The notes under the pieces are model-generated. The model was not told where the DNA came from, searched no databases, and saw only the letters and a program-made list of their open reading frames with translations. A DNA stretch of 64,000 nucleotides, taken from assembly GCA_902806595.1 (NCBI GenBank), contig CADCXC010000012.1:496001-560000 (forward strand). Reading direction: 5' to 3'. Made by a program: the position numbers and the translations under genes. This DNA is from Pyrenopolyporus hunteri. Taxonomy: Eukaryota; Ascomycota; Sordariomycetes; Xylariales; Hypoxylaceae. Of this stretch, positions 36,338-47,753 are shown piece after piece (the stretch's first letter is position 1; the number at the start of each line of letters is the position of its first letter).

Positions 36338-37469
36338 TTACTTCGCCTCTTGGTATTGTCCAATCACGATACAGTGATCTCGTTCATACGGTTCTAGTCA
36401 TGTCAGTTAGCGATAAGTAGTCCGGGAACGGAAAGGGGAAGATCCGTACCTAGTGTCAGTTGTTCCTGGGGCTTGATACGCTCTGCCCTCAGCTTTTGCA
36501 CTTCCTGCGCGAAGACGGCCTCGGGGGCAGCTGTGCTGTCGATACAGTTTGCCTTGATAGAGATGACAACACCGCCGCCAATTTTCAAGAACATGTGCGC
36601 GTTCAAGGCGACGATACGGGCTTGGTCGGGTTGGGCAACGTCGGCGAAGATGCAGTCGACTATGGGTACGAGCATGCGGTACTTCATAGGATGCCGGGCA
36701 TCCTCGACAATGGGGATGACGTTGGTTCGGTTCTGGGCCATGTTGACCAAGTCTCGGCCAGATCGGTGGGAGAATTCGACGGCGTAGACGTTGCCGGTAG
36801 GACCGACAATGTCGGCGACGTGAGAGACTGATGTTCCGGAGGCGGCACCCAAGTACAGAACCTTGGAGCCGGGCTTCATGTAGATGTTATCGATGCCACC
36901 GATAATACCAGCCGCCAACTTGCTTCGGAAGGGATTCCAGATTCGGTACTCGACCTTGGTCGTAACGGGCGTGCCGTCCTCGGCCTTGGTTGTGGTATCG
37001 ACGGAAACTCTCTTCTCGCCGTAGACCTCAATTCCAGGAGCGATGCTTCGCGTGAGCAGATGGTCCTCCTTACCCCGCGAGACGAAAACGCCTTCGTGAC
37101 GATGGGGCTCCTACAGGACGGTTAGCGCGATAACAAAAAGGAGAGTTATTTAAAAAGGCAGTCTCGCCACTTACAACAATGACCTTGGCACCACCCTTTG
37201 CGCCGCCCCGAGCACCTCCGCGTCCACCTCCACGAGGAGCTCCTCGTCCTCCTCGCGGGGGACCACCACGGCCACCACCTCGGCCACCACCACGCGCGCC
37301 ACCTTCAAGCAGGGTTAATAACCAATATCTTAACTTATAAAGAATGCGTAGTATTTCGCTCACCTCGGGGGCCACCACGACCACCTCCTCGTCCGCCTCG
37401 GTCGCCAAAGCCGCCTCGGCCACCACCACCACGGCCACCGCCTCTGCCTCCTCGCGGCGTAAAGCCCAT
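36338..37469 (-). CDS. NOP1: Fibrillarin, rRNA 2'-O-methyltransferase (NOP1)
   Basis: Catalytic subunit of box C/D snoRNPs in the nucleolus; transfers methyl from S-adenosylmethionine to ribose 2'-OH of pre-rRNA and also methylates histone H2A Gln. Exons: 37469-37364, 37302-37175, 37110-36450 and 36393-36338. They total 951 nt (316 aa), all GT-AG and in phase. Residues 1-78 (exons 1 and 2) are the GAR domain of RGG repeats. The methyltransferase core follows from EPHRHEGVFVSRGKEDHLLT. It includes the SAM-binding VLYLGAASGTSVSH (about 162-175), VEFSHRSGRDL, EDARHP, DCIFADVAQPDQ and LKIGGGVVISIKANCIDST. The last 56-nt exon gives LEPYERDHCIVIGQYQEAK, needed to complete the fold; without it the frame would end in unrelated residues. 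It is divergently paired with RPL17. Confidence 0.95.
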
Positions 37470-38004
37470 GTTTTCGAAAATAAGAGTGTTAGGTTTGAAG
37501 TATTTATGCGATGTTCGCGACGGGTGCTATCGCGTCGCTCGTCGCGTGTGTTGGCGGTTGGAGGAAGCGAATAAGAGAAAACCCAAGTTAACGAGTTAAG
37601 CTTCCTTAACAAAATTTCTTTCAAGCTTCAGAAGGAAAAAAAAAAATTTTGGAGCTACCAATGTTAGACTACAATTGAGACCGAAGTTTACATGGTCCGA
37701 GCTCCTGCATAGCAAAAGGGCCGAAGATGTCCCGTGTGATTAAAATGGATTAGACCCACCGTTGAAATTCTTTATCGATAAGTAGGTAGATATGCTCGGA
37801 CCAGGTGGGACTTGTTCATTTTTTTCTTTTTCACACTGAATGGACCAGAGGGAATCAAGGTACGTACCATCAGGGCCGTAAGCGAGGGCACAATTCAATT
37901 TCCACAATTTGAACTTGTCCGAACTTTGAACTTCGTCAACATCCTCAATTCCAACATTCGACAACCGAGTCCATCTCCCACCTCAACACCACACAGCAGC
38001 AAAG
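37470..38004. promoter_or_regulatory. Shared divergent promoter of NOP1 and RPL17
   Basis: A 535-bp gap separates the two start codons, so both genes of ribosome synthesis must be driven from here. The half next to RPL17 is C/T-rich (about 37895-38000), as is usual for fungal ribosomal-protein leaders. An AAAAGGGCC stretch near 37710 lies midway. No proven regulator site could be assigned by eye. Confidence 0.6.
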
Positions 38005-38988
38005 ATGGTACGTCCAGATCCCAGATCCCTATATGGATAGCTCATTTGAGATGATCCTTTTTTTTTCGCGACAATCACGATATCGAGAATTCTCCGGAAT
38101 TAACCCTATCGACATCTTGATGCTATGCAAAAATTCTTCGACCGCGGGAATTGGGCGTAAGATTAGCTAACGACGATGTCACTCGCACAGGTTCGATACG
38201 CTGCCACCGAGATCGACTCCGCGAAGTCGGCCCGCGCCCGCGGCGCCTACCTGCGCGTTTCCTTCAAGAACACCCGAGAGACGGCCCAGGCCATCAACGG
38301 CTGGAAGTTGACCCGCGCCGTCAAGTTCCTCGAGAACGTCAAGGAGAAGACCGAGGCCGTCCCCATGCGACGATACGCCGGCAGCACCGGCCGAACAGCC
38401 CAAGGTACGAATAATCAAACATAGGTTGACACGCGAGGACTTGAGGAGGGGCGGTAGATAGGCTAGATGGAATTTTTATTTCGCGGTCGCGCGGTCACCG
38501 CGGTATTGAGATAGACAAGCTGACTCGATCGGGGTGAACAGGCAAGCAGTTCGGCGTCTCCAAGGCCCGATGGCCCGTCAAGTCCGCCGAGTTCCTGCTC
38601 GGTCTGCTGAAGAACGCCGAGTCCAACGCCGACGCCAAGGGCCTCGACACCAGCAACTTGATCGTCAAGCACATCCAGGTCAACCAGGCCCCCAAGCAGC
38701 GAAGACGAACCTACCGAGCTCACGGTCGCGTACGTCACAATATTTCCCTACCTCTTTCGTTCTGGCCACCGGGCGCTCGCCTGGGTCAGAAATCTCGAAA
38801 AGGCGGTTCTAGCTAACAAATTCTAACAGATCAACCCCTACATGTCTAACCCGTGCCACGTCGAGCTCATCCTGACCGAGGGCGAGGAGGTTGTTCAGAA
38901 GTCCGAGGCCGTCGTCGGCCGCGAGTCCGCCCACTTAAGCTCGAGGCAACGCGGCGCCCGCATCCGCAAGGCCATCACCGCCTCGTAG
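38005..38988 (+). CDS. RPL17: 60S ribosomal protein L17 (uL22)
   Basis: Large-subunit protein lining the nascent-peptide tunnel. Exons: 38005-38007, 38191-38404, 38542-38729 and 38830-38988. They total 564 nt (187 aa), the usual size. Exon 1 is the ATG alone; the splice GTACGT...CACAG joins it to GTTCGATACGC, giving the universal start MVRYAATE. The apparent in-frame ATG at 38176 is inside intron 1 and should not be used. Conserved blocks: RGAYLRVSFKNTRE, INGWKL, VPMRRYAGSTGRTAQ, KQFGVSKARWPVKSAEFL, LIVKHIQVNQAPKQRRRTYR and INPYMSNPCHVELILTE. Introns are 183, 137 and 100 bp, longer than in neighbouring genes, as is common in ribosomal-protein genes. A basic tail ends ARIRKAITAS. Confidence 0.95.
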
Positions 38989-40852
38989 ATGATGACGATG
39001 AGACGAGACGCGGGGAGTAAGGATGTGCGAAGCGAGGGAACAGGGGATGTGAAACGATTAATCGAGAAATAAAGAAAGGTTCCGGGGTTTCAAGTTGCTT
39101 TCAACTCCAGGTGTCAAGGCGGTCGTAAAGCATGGGTCTAGGTTTCTGGCATGCAACTCGCGAATTCACAATTCGTGGATTTCCCCAATTCGCACAAAAA
39201 GTTTCTGAACGAACCCCACCCCGTCCCTTCAGGATTCTCGTCTTGCGTGTTTTGCGATCACTTAGTCTTCCGTATACTTAAGTGTCTTGCCCTATCCCGT
39301 TTCCAGTCTCGTATCCGCTCCCTCATCTCTTAGACATCTAAGCACAGCAGATGAGGTTGGCGAGGAAGTAAAAAAGCAGCTCATGGTTCTTAGATTCGTA
39401 CTCGAACATGCCCATTCCATGTGTCTTCGGACTAACCCATAGGCAAGGTGTAAAGCTTAGATCTTATAAGGTACCCAAAGGGCTGCCATCAGGTTTACTT
39501 ATGACATCCAGTATCTCGTACTCACTCCTACCATTGTCTACCAACCGATAAGCCTACTTATCCTACGATCCCACGGGAGGAGCCAGTCTGATCGGAGACA
39601 CGCCACTATCGATCTAAGCATGTCTTCAGACCGTCTACGAGATTATAATATCACGTCACTACGCAGAGAAGCCGAACACCAGCAGTAAATTTTATGCAGA
39701 GTTGAATTATCTCCAGCCTAGGGCGGAGAGTTTGTTTTCCAGTGGGAAAACCGTGACTTATGCTACAGCTATGCAAATAAAACGTAAAGTAAAGTACACC
39801 CAGTCCAACTAACTTGCGCCAATCAGACTAGTATGTAGTCCTTCCTCGTCACCTATGTGTCCGTCTCCAGAGTATATACCTAGTTAGGTGTCCATTGACG
39901 CAGTACATGGATCGTACGCGTGGGTGCCCGGTGGGCAAGTTGTCTGGTATGATTCCCGAGGCGGAATCGACACACAGGAGGAGTTTGCGGAGGAAGGAGA
40001 AGAAGGAAGAAAAAGAAAAAAAAGAAAAAGCTGAAGACAGCGAGCCACCGATCTCGACGTCAGTGCGGTTGGCGGCGGTGCTCAGTGCGAATGCAAGTAT
40101 GCGTGCGTGCCCTTGGAGTCTTGACTAGGAAGGGCTTTCGTGGATCATAATCTAGGAATCTTCGGTTCGATTCGTAGGTAGACGAAGGCAACTTTGTACC
40201 AAATGTACGAAGAGGTCGTCGTATTGTATTCTCTGGGATCTCTGTCGTTGTATCGTAGTAGAGATGATGACTTTGGATCCGGTAAACGTTGGGAACGTGG
40301 AAATATGAGATAGTAGGTATTTGTGTAGTAGGTAAAGTACCGCGTTTGGTACATCGAACGCCGTAAACTCAAGGGGAATCAAGATGGAAGAAGCCGTGTC
40401 ATGGTCGCATTACCATATAAAAGCTCCCCTAAACGCCACGCTCGGTCTAGTTTCAAGGAGAGCGGTCGGATAAGAGCGACCATGCGAGGAACGATATGTT
40501 GAAATAGTAGGCCGCGGGGCCGATATTGTATGTCTCGATGCTCGAACAGAATGAACATCGTAGGGAAAAAGAAAGAAAATAGAAGAGAAAACAAAGTTAA
40601 GGAAAAGCCTAATTCTCAGGCGTCTATCGCGTGGACATGTTTCCACTCGATTAACGTGTCCTCCCGGAAAGACGTAGTCAATGATAATATAGGAAAAAGG
40701 AGGTAATTGTCCCCATCACCCCTCGGCTCTCTCTCGGTGGCGGGACAATCAGGATAGTGCATATAGTTACGTAGGAACCAGTCGTCTCATCTCGTCTGGT
40801 CTGTTGAAGTGCGCGTACAGCGCAAAGCCGGGGTACTTCCAGCCACGACCCT
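38989..40852. other. Spacer downstream of RPL17
   Basis: 3' ends of RPL17 and the convergent F-box gene lie at the edges. A Lys/Glu-rich open frame at 39895-40128 reflects an AG-rich tract at 39970-40035. No gene is supported. Confidence 0.45.
39068..39073 (+). terminator. Candidate polyadenylation signal of RPL17
   Basis: AATAAA 79 bp after the stop codon. Confidence 0.4.
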
Positions 40853-43325
40853 TCAATAGCCCGCGTCGACCTCCATCTCATGCAGGAGGTCGTGCAAGCC
40901 AGTCTCATCGTCGTAATCCCCGTCGTAAGGCGAGGTGTCGTACTCGTAGACAACAGGGGCGCGGCGCCCGTACTCGTACTCGAGGAAGAAGGGCGGGTGG
41001 CGCTCGACGGCGATGGTGCCGGAGAAGCGGCCGACGCCGGGGGCCGGGACGCCGTCCCGCATCGCGGCCTGCTCGACGCTCGGGTCGTACACGCCCTCCC
41101 AGCCGGCGGTGAAGCCCCAGACCTTCTCCATCGAGTACTCCTCCCAGGCGGCCAGGAACGGGGCCACGGTGCCCAGGTGCCGGTCGGTGTTGATCTGCAG
41201 GAACCTGCTCAGCTCCTCCCTCTGATCCTCGAACAGGTCCTGGATGTCCCCGTCCGGGTCGTTGGGCAGCGACGGGAACGGCCGGTCGGAGAAGCGCCGC
41301 TCCGAGATGAACCGGTCGTCGTCGATCAGGATGTACCCGCAGGACTTGAACGAGAGCCTGCGCAGCTTCAGGTCCTTCCTGATGCGGAGAGGGGGTTTGC
41401 CGGGGTTTCTCTCCTTGTGGATGGACTCCTTGATCGTCATGCCCGGCGTGAGCATGTCGATGATGTGGCACCAAGACAGGTCGAGAGGATATCGGAGGGC
41501 GGGCGGGCTATCCTCCTCGTCGAATTCTTGCGCCGCGGTGTCCTCTACGTCGACGTCGTTTCCCGGATCATCATCGCTTTCCCATTGTCGAAAGATAGGA
41601 GGGCCGCTGAGCGAGACGGTTTCTAGCTCGAGCGATTCGAGGGAGCCCTCCTTGGCCATGGTATGCATGATGCGGTAGAAGACGTTCGGGGCGAACCAGC
41701 AGTTCTTGAGAGACAGGTGGGTGATGTGCGGAAGGATGAGGAGGTTACTCATCTCGGAGTTTATCACCTTGCGGTGCTCCCTCAGGAACGGCGCGGGCAA
41801 GACGTAGTCGCCCCTCTGCACGCAGCCGGACGCCAGCTCTCCTCCACAAAGCCATTCAAAGTGGAGGCGCTTGATCTGCGGTCGTCGTCCGATGTAGCCC
41901 TCCAGTAGTCCCAAGACCTTGGGTATGGCATGCGTAGGGTAGACCTGTCTCACGCTGCTCTCAAATATGGTATTCCGAGTTATCGATCTCCAGTCCGGTA
42001 TGACGCCCAGAGCGACCTCCTCGAGTTCCGGCAACGCAGACCAGAAACGGTCACTACACAGAGCGCTAATATGAAAACTCGGGATGCGAGCGATATTCAA
42101 CTTAGTCAGCTGTGTGAAGGAAGGGCTGTTGTCGATTACGGCGAGTAGGAAAGACCGTATAAGAACCTGTTGCGCGGCGTTGTGCTGGTATAGTAATCTT
42201 CTCTGGGCCCCCGTAAGCTGGTCCGGCTGTAAACGGATATTTTCTTCGTATTCGAACGGGCGAATGACATGCTGATCGGGGTAGCGGGCCATGGGGAGGG
42301 GAGGTCGGCGTCGGTCCTGCTCCGTAAGTTTCTCTATGGTGGTTTCATTTGTTCTCAAAAACAGCTCTATCGCACCCGGTAACTCTGCCTGCGCTACACC
42401 CTGAGCAGCTAGGTCCTTCTCCAGCCTCTCTACTATGTACGATTTCTCATACAAGACTTCGGAAGGAATACCCTCGGTGTGCCGAACCAAAACGGTCTTG
42501 CCGAAAACTGGAGGCCGTCCCAGGGGCTGCAAGGGGTTAACATCAGGACCCTGAAGATAGCCTAAGCCGCCGTCGCACGATAACGCAAGCTCTCGAACAT
42601 TAGTGGTCTCACTCAGGAGACGGGACATTCCCTGAGATTTCTCTAAGAATGCGGCAAACAGTCCCAGAGGTGAGTGGGACTCGGAAAGGCCCGGGTGAAT
42701 TGGCCACCTAGGTTTGGCCCAAGGACGAACATGTATTTCTTCTAGATCTTCTGTGTATGGGGTTGCTAGGTCGCACTCGTCTAGTTCGAATGCAAATCCC
42801 AAGCGACGGACCTCGGACCCTATGATTTTGAAGGCGTCCGAGTTCAACATGCGATCGGTGATATCGATCGAAGCCGGATCGCCGGAAAGACGGAAGGCGG
42901 AATATAGCTTAGCACTAAGATTCGGGCCTACGCGTATGACAGTCTGTCTGAAGAAGTAGGATAGCAGCTTCAGGTTAAACTCCCAGCAGACGAGGCGCAT
43001 AGACTTCGCATCGTCGCGGCTAGGTAAACGGCGCGCGATCGCGATAAACAGTTCAACAGGAACACGGCCAGGGGGCCAGACTATACTGGAACCTAACATG
43101 AGTTAGCGATAGCGCGAGATTTGTGAGGTTCCGGGATAGACAGATGAGAGTAGAGAAATCGGAATAGGAGAGGTTTTCTCGGATGAACCGTGTATATCCA
43201 TATAGTTGTATGCTTATAGGACGAAAGACAAAAGTCATATAGCGTCTCAGAGAGAGACACATGTAATGAGCAAGGTAGATAGGCTTCGTATGATGGAAAG
43301 CGTTCCACTTACTGGTAGTAGCCAT
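40853..43325 (-). CDS. F-box domain protein
   Basis: Probable substrate adaptor of an SCF ubiquitin ligase, or a structural relative. Proposed exons 43325-43313 (13 nt, MATT plus one base) and 43092-40853 give 750 aa. The join reads MATTSSSIVWPPGRVPVELF. It uses a perfect GTAAGT donor, a GCTAAC branch and a TTAG acceptor. The alternative single-exon start at 43099 (MLGSSIVWPPG) lies inside this 220-bp intron. The F-box spans about residues 13-57: PVELFIAIARRLPSRDDAKSMRLVCWEFNLKLLSYFF. The remainder, with Leu-spaced segments such as LPHITHLSLKNCWF and SLESLELETVSL, looks like irregular leucine-rich repeats, followed by an acidic insert (about 520-545) and a Tyr/Asp-rich C-terminus. Target unknown. 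Confidence 0.85.
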
Positions 43326-46300
43326 ATCAATTATGGCAGAAGCCCGTGGCTGGAATCCTTGGTGAATAGGTATGATTTTGATATAAAAATCAAAGACCAA
43401 ATAGTTCCAAGGTTGCGTGGGGAAGGCTGAGGAAGGTAGGTACTTAGGAAATAGTGACTCTGGGGAGGCTTCAGATGTGAATGCAGTATCGAGAACACTG
43501 TCGGGATTGTTTTTCTCGAATAGAAGTCGGCACGCCTTCTCTAAGAGATGCCTGTGAATACTATGTCTGTCTACCAGACGTGAAAACAATAGTATAGGAT
43601 GTTGTATTGTCCGTAGTACCCTGGTACCCAGATTGTAAGGAAATGTGAAAGGCAGGAGGAAGATGGTGTAGGTTAAAGGATAAGTCATGGATTGTCTAGA
43701 ATTTGAATATTAAATAAAATTTGCTGTGCTTGGACAGACCCGGAAATGACGATATATCTCGAGGACGATCCGGTGAAGAAACCACCGGAGGGGGGGAAAT
43801 CTGCACGAACATGGTTACCAAAGTAAATAACAAGAAATTGTAACAGAGCCGGAGGTGAGAATCAACCGAGCGAGTATTCGGTTGAATGGTATGGTAGGAA
43901 GACAGATCAACCTTACTAATGTTATTATTACCGTTATTATACTTGGTCGAAGTGTTCATATTCAAGGGATTCTAAGAGACGTTAAGAGACGTCAATAGAC
44001 ATAGACGTAGGCTTATACAGACTAAATGCGGATACGCGCGCCATACTCGGATTAGTTACCTCGACAGGCAAAATCTGATATATTAAAGGGTCTAGAGGAT
44101 AACGTATTTGGAATGACATAATCGAAGAAGAATGGAAGAGATAGCGTTGGGTGCTTGCCAGATTTGATTTCACACCATGCATCATGATGGCCCATGCTTT
44201 AACTTAGACCTTTGGAGTCAATGCTATATCGATCCTCCTTAGAGATAGGCGGTATCTCTTATATCGACACTTACAGCATCTCGCCTCAATGGCTCAAAGA
44301 GGAATATAACAGTACTAAGGAGGCGAGCAGGGCTTTCAGCCTCAAGCTTGGCTTACATGACCGAGATTAAGGTCTGGGCTAGGGGTACATACATGGTTAT
44401 TAAGGGGATATCTGGGTACTGCACCTTGGGCGGGATCAAGATATCAGCTGGTAGAGAATGGATAAGATATTTACTACGTATTAATTCTACGTTCCGCGAC
44501 ATACCTCATTTCCGCTTATAGTGGACTTTGCGGCCATAGAACTACCTACCTATATGTAGGTACTAAGCCTTTTGGGATGGGCTGTGCCATGTGGCAAGTA
44601 GACTATCAGCACCAGATAAGGTACTATATAGACGGAAGATTGAAGCACGTATATGCGGTACTCAGATGAAGCGTGAAGACGATAGCGGATTACAACTTCA
44701 TCCCATAACCGTCTCCAATAGCCTACGCAGGAAGTAACTCTATTCCTTACTCAACAAAGAAAAAAGAAAAATACGGAAAGGGGGTGGGAGAGAGTCAAGA
44801 ATTCATACTCACCTAGCTCTAACGAGTTGACATGAACTCAGTAATGGCGTCGGATGAATATCAGCACCTTTCTTACAGGCCCAGATCGGTACGGGTGATT
44901 TTGATCCAAGATATCACCGCTGTAAGACGGGAGTATTAGCTCGAGCATTCACTTACAGCCAAGCGCTCTAGGGATTTCTGGGCATGTTCTTATATCCTGA
45001 ATTAAATCTAAATCCTCGCGCTTTAGGTGGAGTTCGGGAGATCTTGATTAGGAAGTGAATCGAGTCTATGATAGAGAAAGCAAGTTATAAGAAACCCATG
45101 AATCTATAAGATGACACCTTACCCTACCCTTAGGCGCTTAGCCCTGAACGCCGCCAGAATTCAGTTTATCGTGTGTCTATCTTGCCGAGATCGCAACTCC
45201 TTAATCTGATATTCTCTCGGCGGGGCGGGTGGTGGACACTATACATCAGCCACAAGTAGCACGAAACTGCCATATTTCCCGTATCCGCGAAATTGGTACC
45301 AACCTGGGTAGGTAGGTGATCATGGAAACGCCCGGGATATTAGAAGGAGGAAACTTCGCCGGGGCGGATGGACTCGTAGCATTGTCGGCAGTCCCAAACC
45401 AGATACCCGTGTGCTATGTTCCCAGGCATCACCGCTAGTCGTGCGTAATAACATTTCTCCTAGGACATATAAGTAGGATGTCTGGTAGGTAGGTAGCTAG
45501 CCAACGCGGCAAGCATCAAAGTGAGACAGCGAAAGTTCTAGTATGCCATCATCACATTGAATCAGAAATCGTCTTGGACGGGGAAGATATGACCGGTGTC
45601 AGAACCGCAGAAAACTGACTCTGGGGCGAGACACGTCTTCCTAAGAACCTGGGAGAACTCCGTATTCCGGGCGCTGCCACATCTGTCGCGTTTGTCACGT
45701 CTGCCAATGCTAAATTCGTCCCTTGCTTCGGTCGGGCGTAGCGATCAACAGCTAACTAACCGCAAGTGACTTGGCCTTTCTAGGCGGCCACCTGTCGAAA
45801 ATTTTCCCAGCGCCCACGACCTGTGCAGCCCGGGACGACTATCAAGCACTTCCGGTACGCGTACCTTGCAGGAACCGCTGTTGATGAAACCTCAGCTCCA
45901 GCTTTGGTTCGGGTGAGGTTACGTTGTTTAGCGAGGTTTACATCATCGTGGGAATTTTCATTTTCGGGGAGAAAACTCGCCATATCATAGGAATCCCTTT
46001 TTATCCCCCCTCCCCTTCCCCCACAACGCGAGGCCGCCGCTCCGCGGCCTAATACGCCTAACCAAGGTTTGTGCGTCTCTGGCTGCTCGGTGGTTGGAGG
46101 AGACCTATCCGGATCCCCAGTCAACGAATTTCTTTTTTCCCAGGAGGAGAAAAAGGCCGAATTTTCCGATTCGGTCCCCCTACTGGCTCGTTTGTGGAAT
46201 TGCTGTCGTACCGACTCAGAGGGGGGGTGAACGTATCGCCTACCTAGCCTTACCTTAGGTATTTTTACCTACGTGCTTGCCCAGGCAGCTCTGATTCCGC

Positions 46301-47753
46301 TTCATATGTTATTCGAAGACATACATACACGTGTAGGATAGGGACAAGGCAATCGACAGCATATTATACATTGTCTTAAAGGGCATTTTTTTCGGCCCCC
46401 TTGTCGTAACCCCTCCACTAGGGGATGCGGGCTCCGGTTCCGTAGGGCGAAGCCGGCGTATTGCGTCTTGCCGCGACCCTCCTCGAGAGGAGTCACTCCG
46501 TTCCCAGAACCAGATGACCTACGTCCGGCGACGAGCACGAGCGGGATTGGAGGGACATATGGGCGGGCAAGAATCCTACGGTGCTTAGCGTCGCCGTTTA
46601 GGAGTGATAGCTGGACACGGGACAGTTGCGTAAAGGGGAAGGCAGAAAAAAGTAGGTTGCGATAACTTGGTTGGAGGAATAGCGGGCAGGAAAAGTGCTG
46701 TTTTGTAAGGTCGTCGAGGTAGGCTGGTCGATCAGTGGTTAGTAAGAAGTAAGAGCTTACGGCTTCGAAATATAGCACTTTGACGATCCTTAGCCTGCTC
46801 TGTTGCCGTATCGGAGCCAGTGATTTGCTGCGTCTTGGGAATCCTAATGGTCGTGCGTCTGCAAGAAGCAATGAAAATCCTGGGTTTACTCGTGCTACGC
46901 GAGCAACTACCTATCCATATGATGTTCGGATGTACCTTTTTAAAAAGGTACAAACGTCTGTTTTAATAGATAGAGGTGTGATACTCACCCAGAAATGGCC
47001 CTCTTATTCCCCGCATCGGGGTTGTATGTGACGGATGGTATTGGTTGAATCCAGAAGCAACTTACATATACGCTACCCGTTACCATGTGGAACGGCCAAA
47101 CCAGATCATCCAACTTGCCTACCAACTGCGTGCTGCGCTGTAAGTTAGGCTACCCATCTTCAGTTAGGCAGCTTGACCGGATGGGACGGCCCGTCGAGCT
47201 AGCTCAACATCGCCAGTCCTAAAGGACCGAAGTAGATACATGTGGGTAAGAGGCACTCGGGTTGGTAGGGAGGGTAGATTGTGGTAGATTGGGTAGTGGG
47301 TAGGCAGGTATATTTTAAGACCGCAAAAATGGGTATACTACCTAAGGTAAACTCGGCTCATCTTTCCGGGTGACGATGCCCACGAGAACTTCGTTCGAAG
47401 CTATAACATTATGGAATAAGAGCTTGGGGACATGAACCGAACGCCCAACAAATCGCACAGACAGCCTCCACCTGTAAGTTAGGACCTGTAGATAAAAGAG
47501 CAATCCAATCTTAACCCTACCTAGCCCACATAGCTAAAACTCCGTAAATGAGATAAAAATCGCCCAAGGGGTATATAATTTCCGTGAATCAATCTTTCCC
47601 AGCGCGGTCTCGCAAGCCCTGTTGCGCTCCGCAAAGACAAGACCCGAACTTTAAACAACTGGTGTAGCAACAAAGCAAAAAAACGCCACCGAGATTAGCG
47701 GCTATATACCAAGAAGGCAGTGTGGTGTATTATATCAAAACCGGACGAAGATT
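43326..47753. other. 4.4-kb spacer without recognisable genes
   Basis: Open frames of 211 codons (43053-43688), 114 codons (45780-46124) and 189 codons (46302-46871), all minus strand, have compositions like translated spacer and no motifs or splice logic. CCTA-type tracts occur at about 44545, 45305 and 45485. The F-box gene promoter must lie at the left end. Confidence 0.45.

Noticed and set aside
38008..38190. Possible box C/D snoRNA inside RPL17 intron 1
   Set aside because: A partial GATGAT is present, but there is no proper C box, D box (CTGA) or terminal stem.
40880..41626. 248-codon plus-strand frame opposite the F-box gene
   Set aside because: Antisense shadow; low-complexity Glu/Val/Gly translation without motifs.
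43053..43688. 211-codon minus-strand open frame
   Set aside because: Overlaps the F-box gene start and its intron; composition is like translated spacer, with no domain.
46302..46871. 189-codon minus-strand open frame
   Set aside because: No motif, no coding bias and a plausible chance length in GC-balanced DNA.
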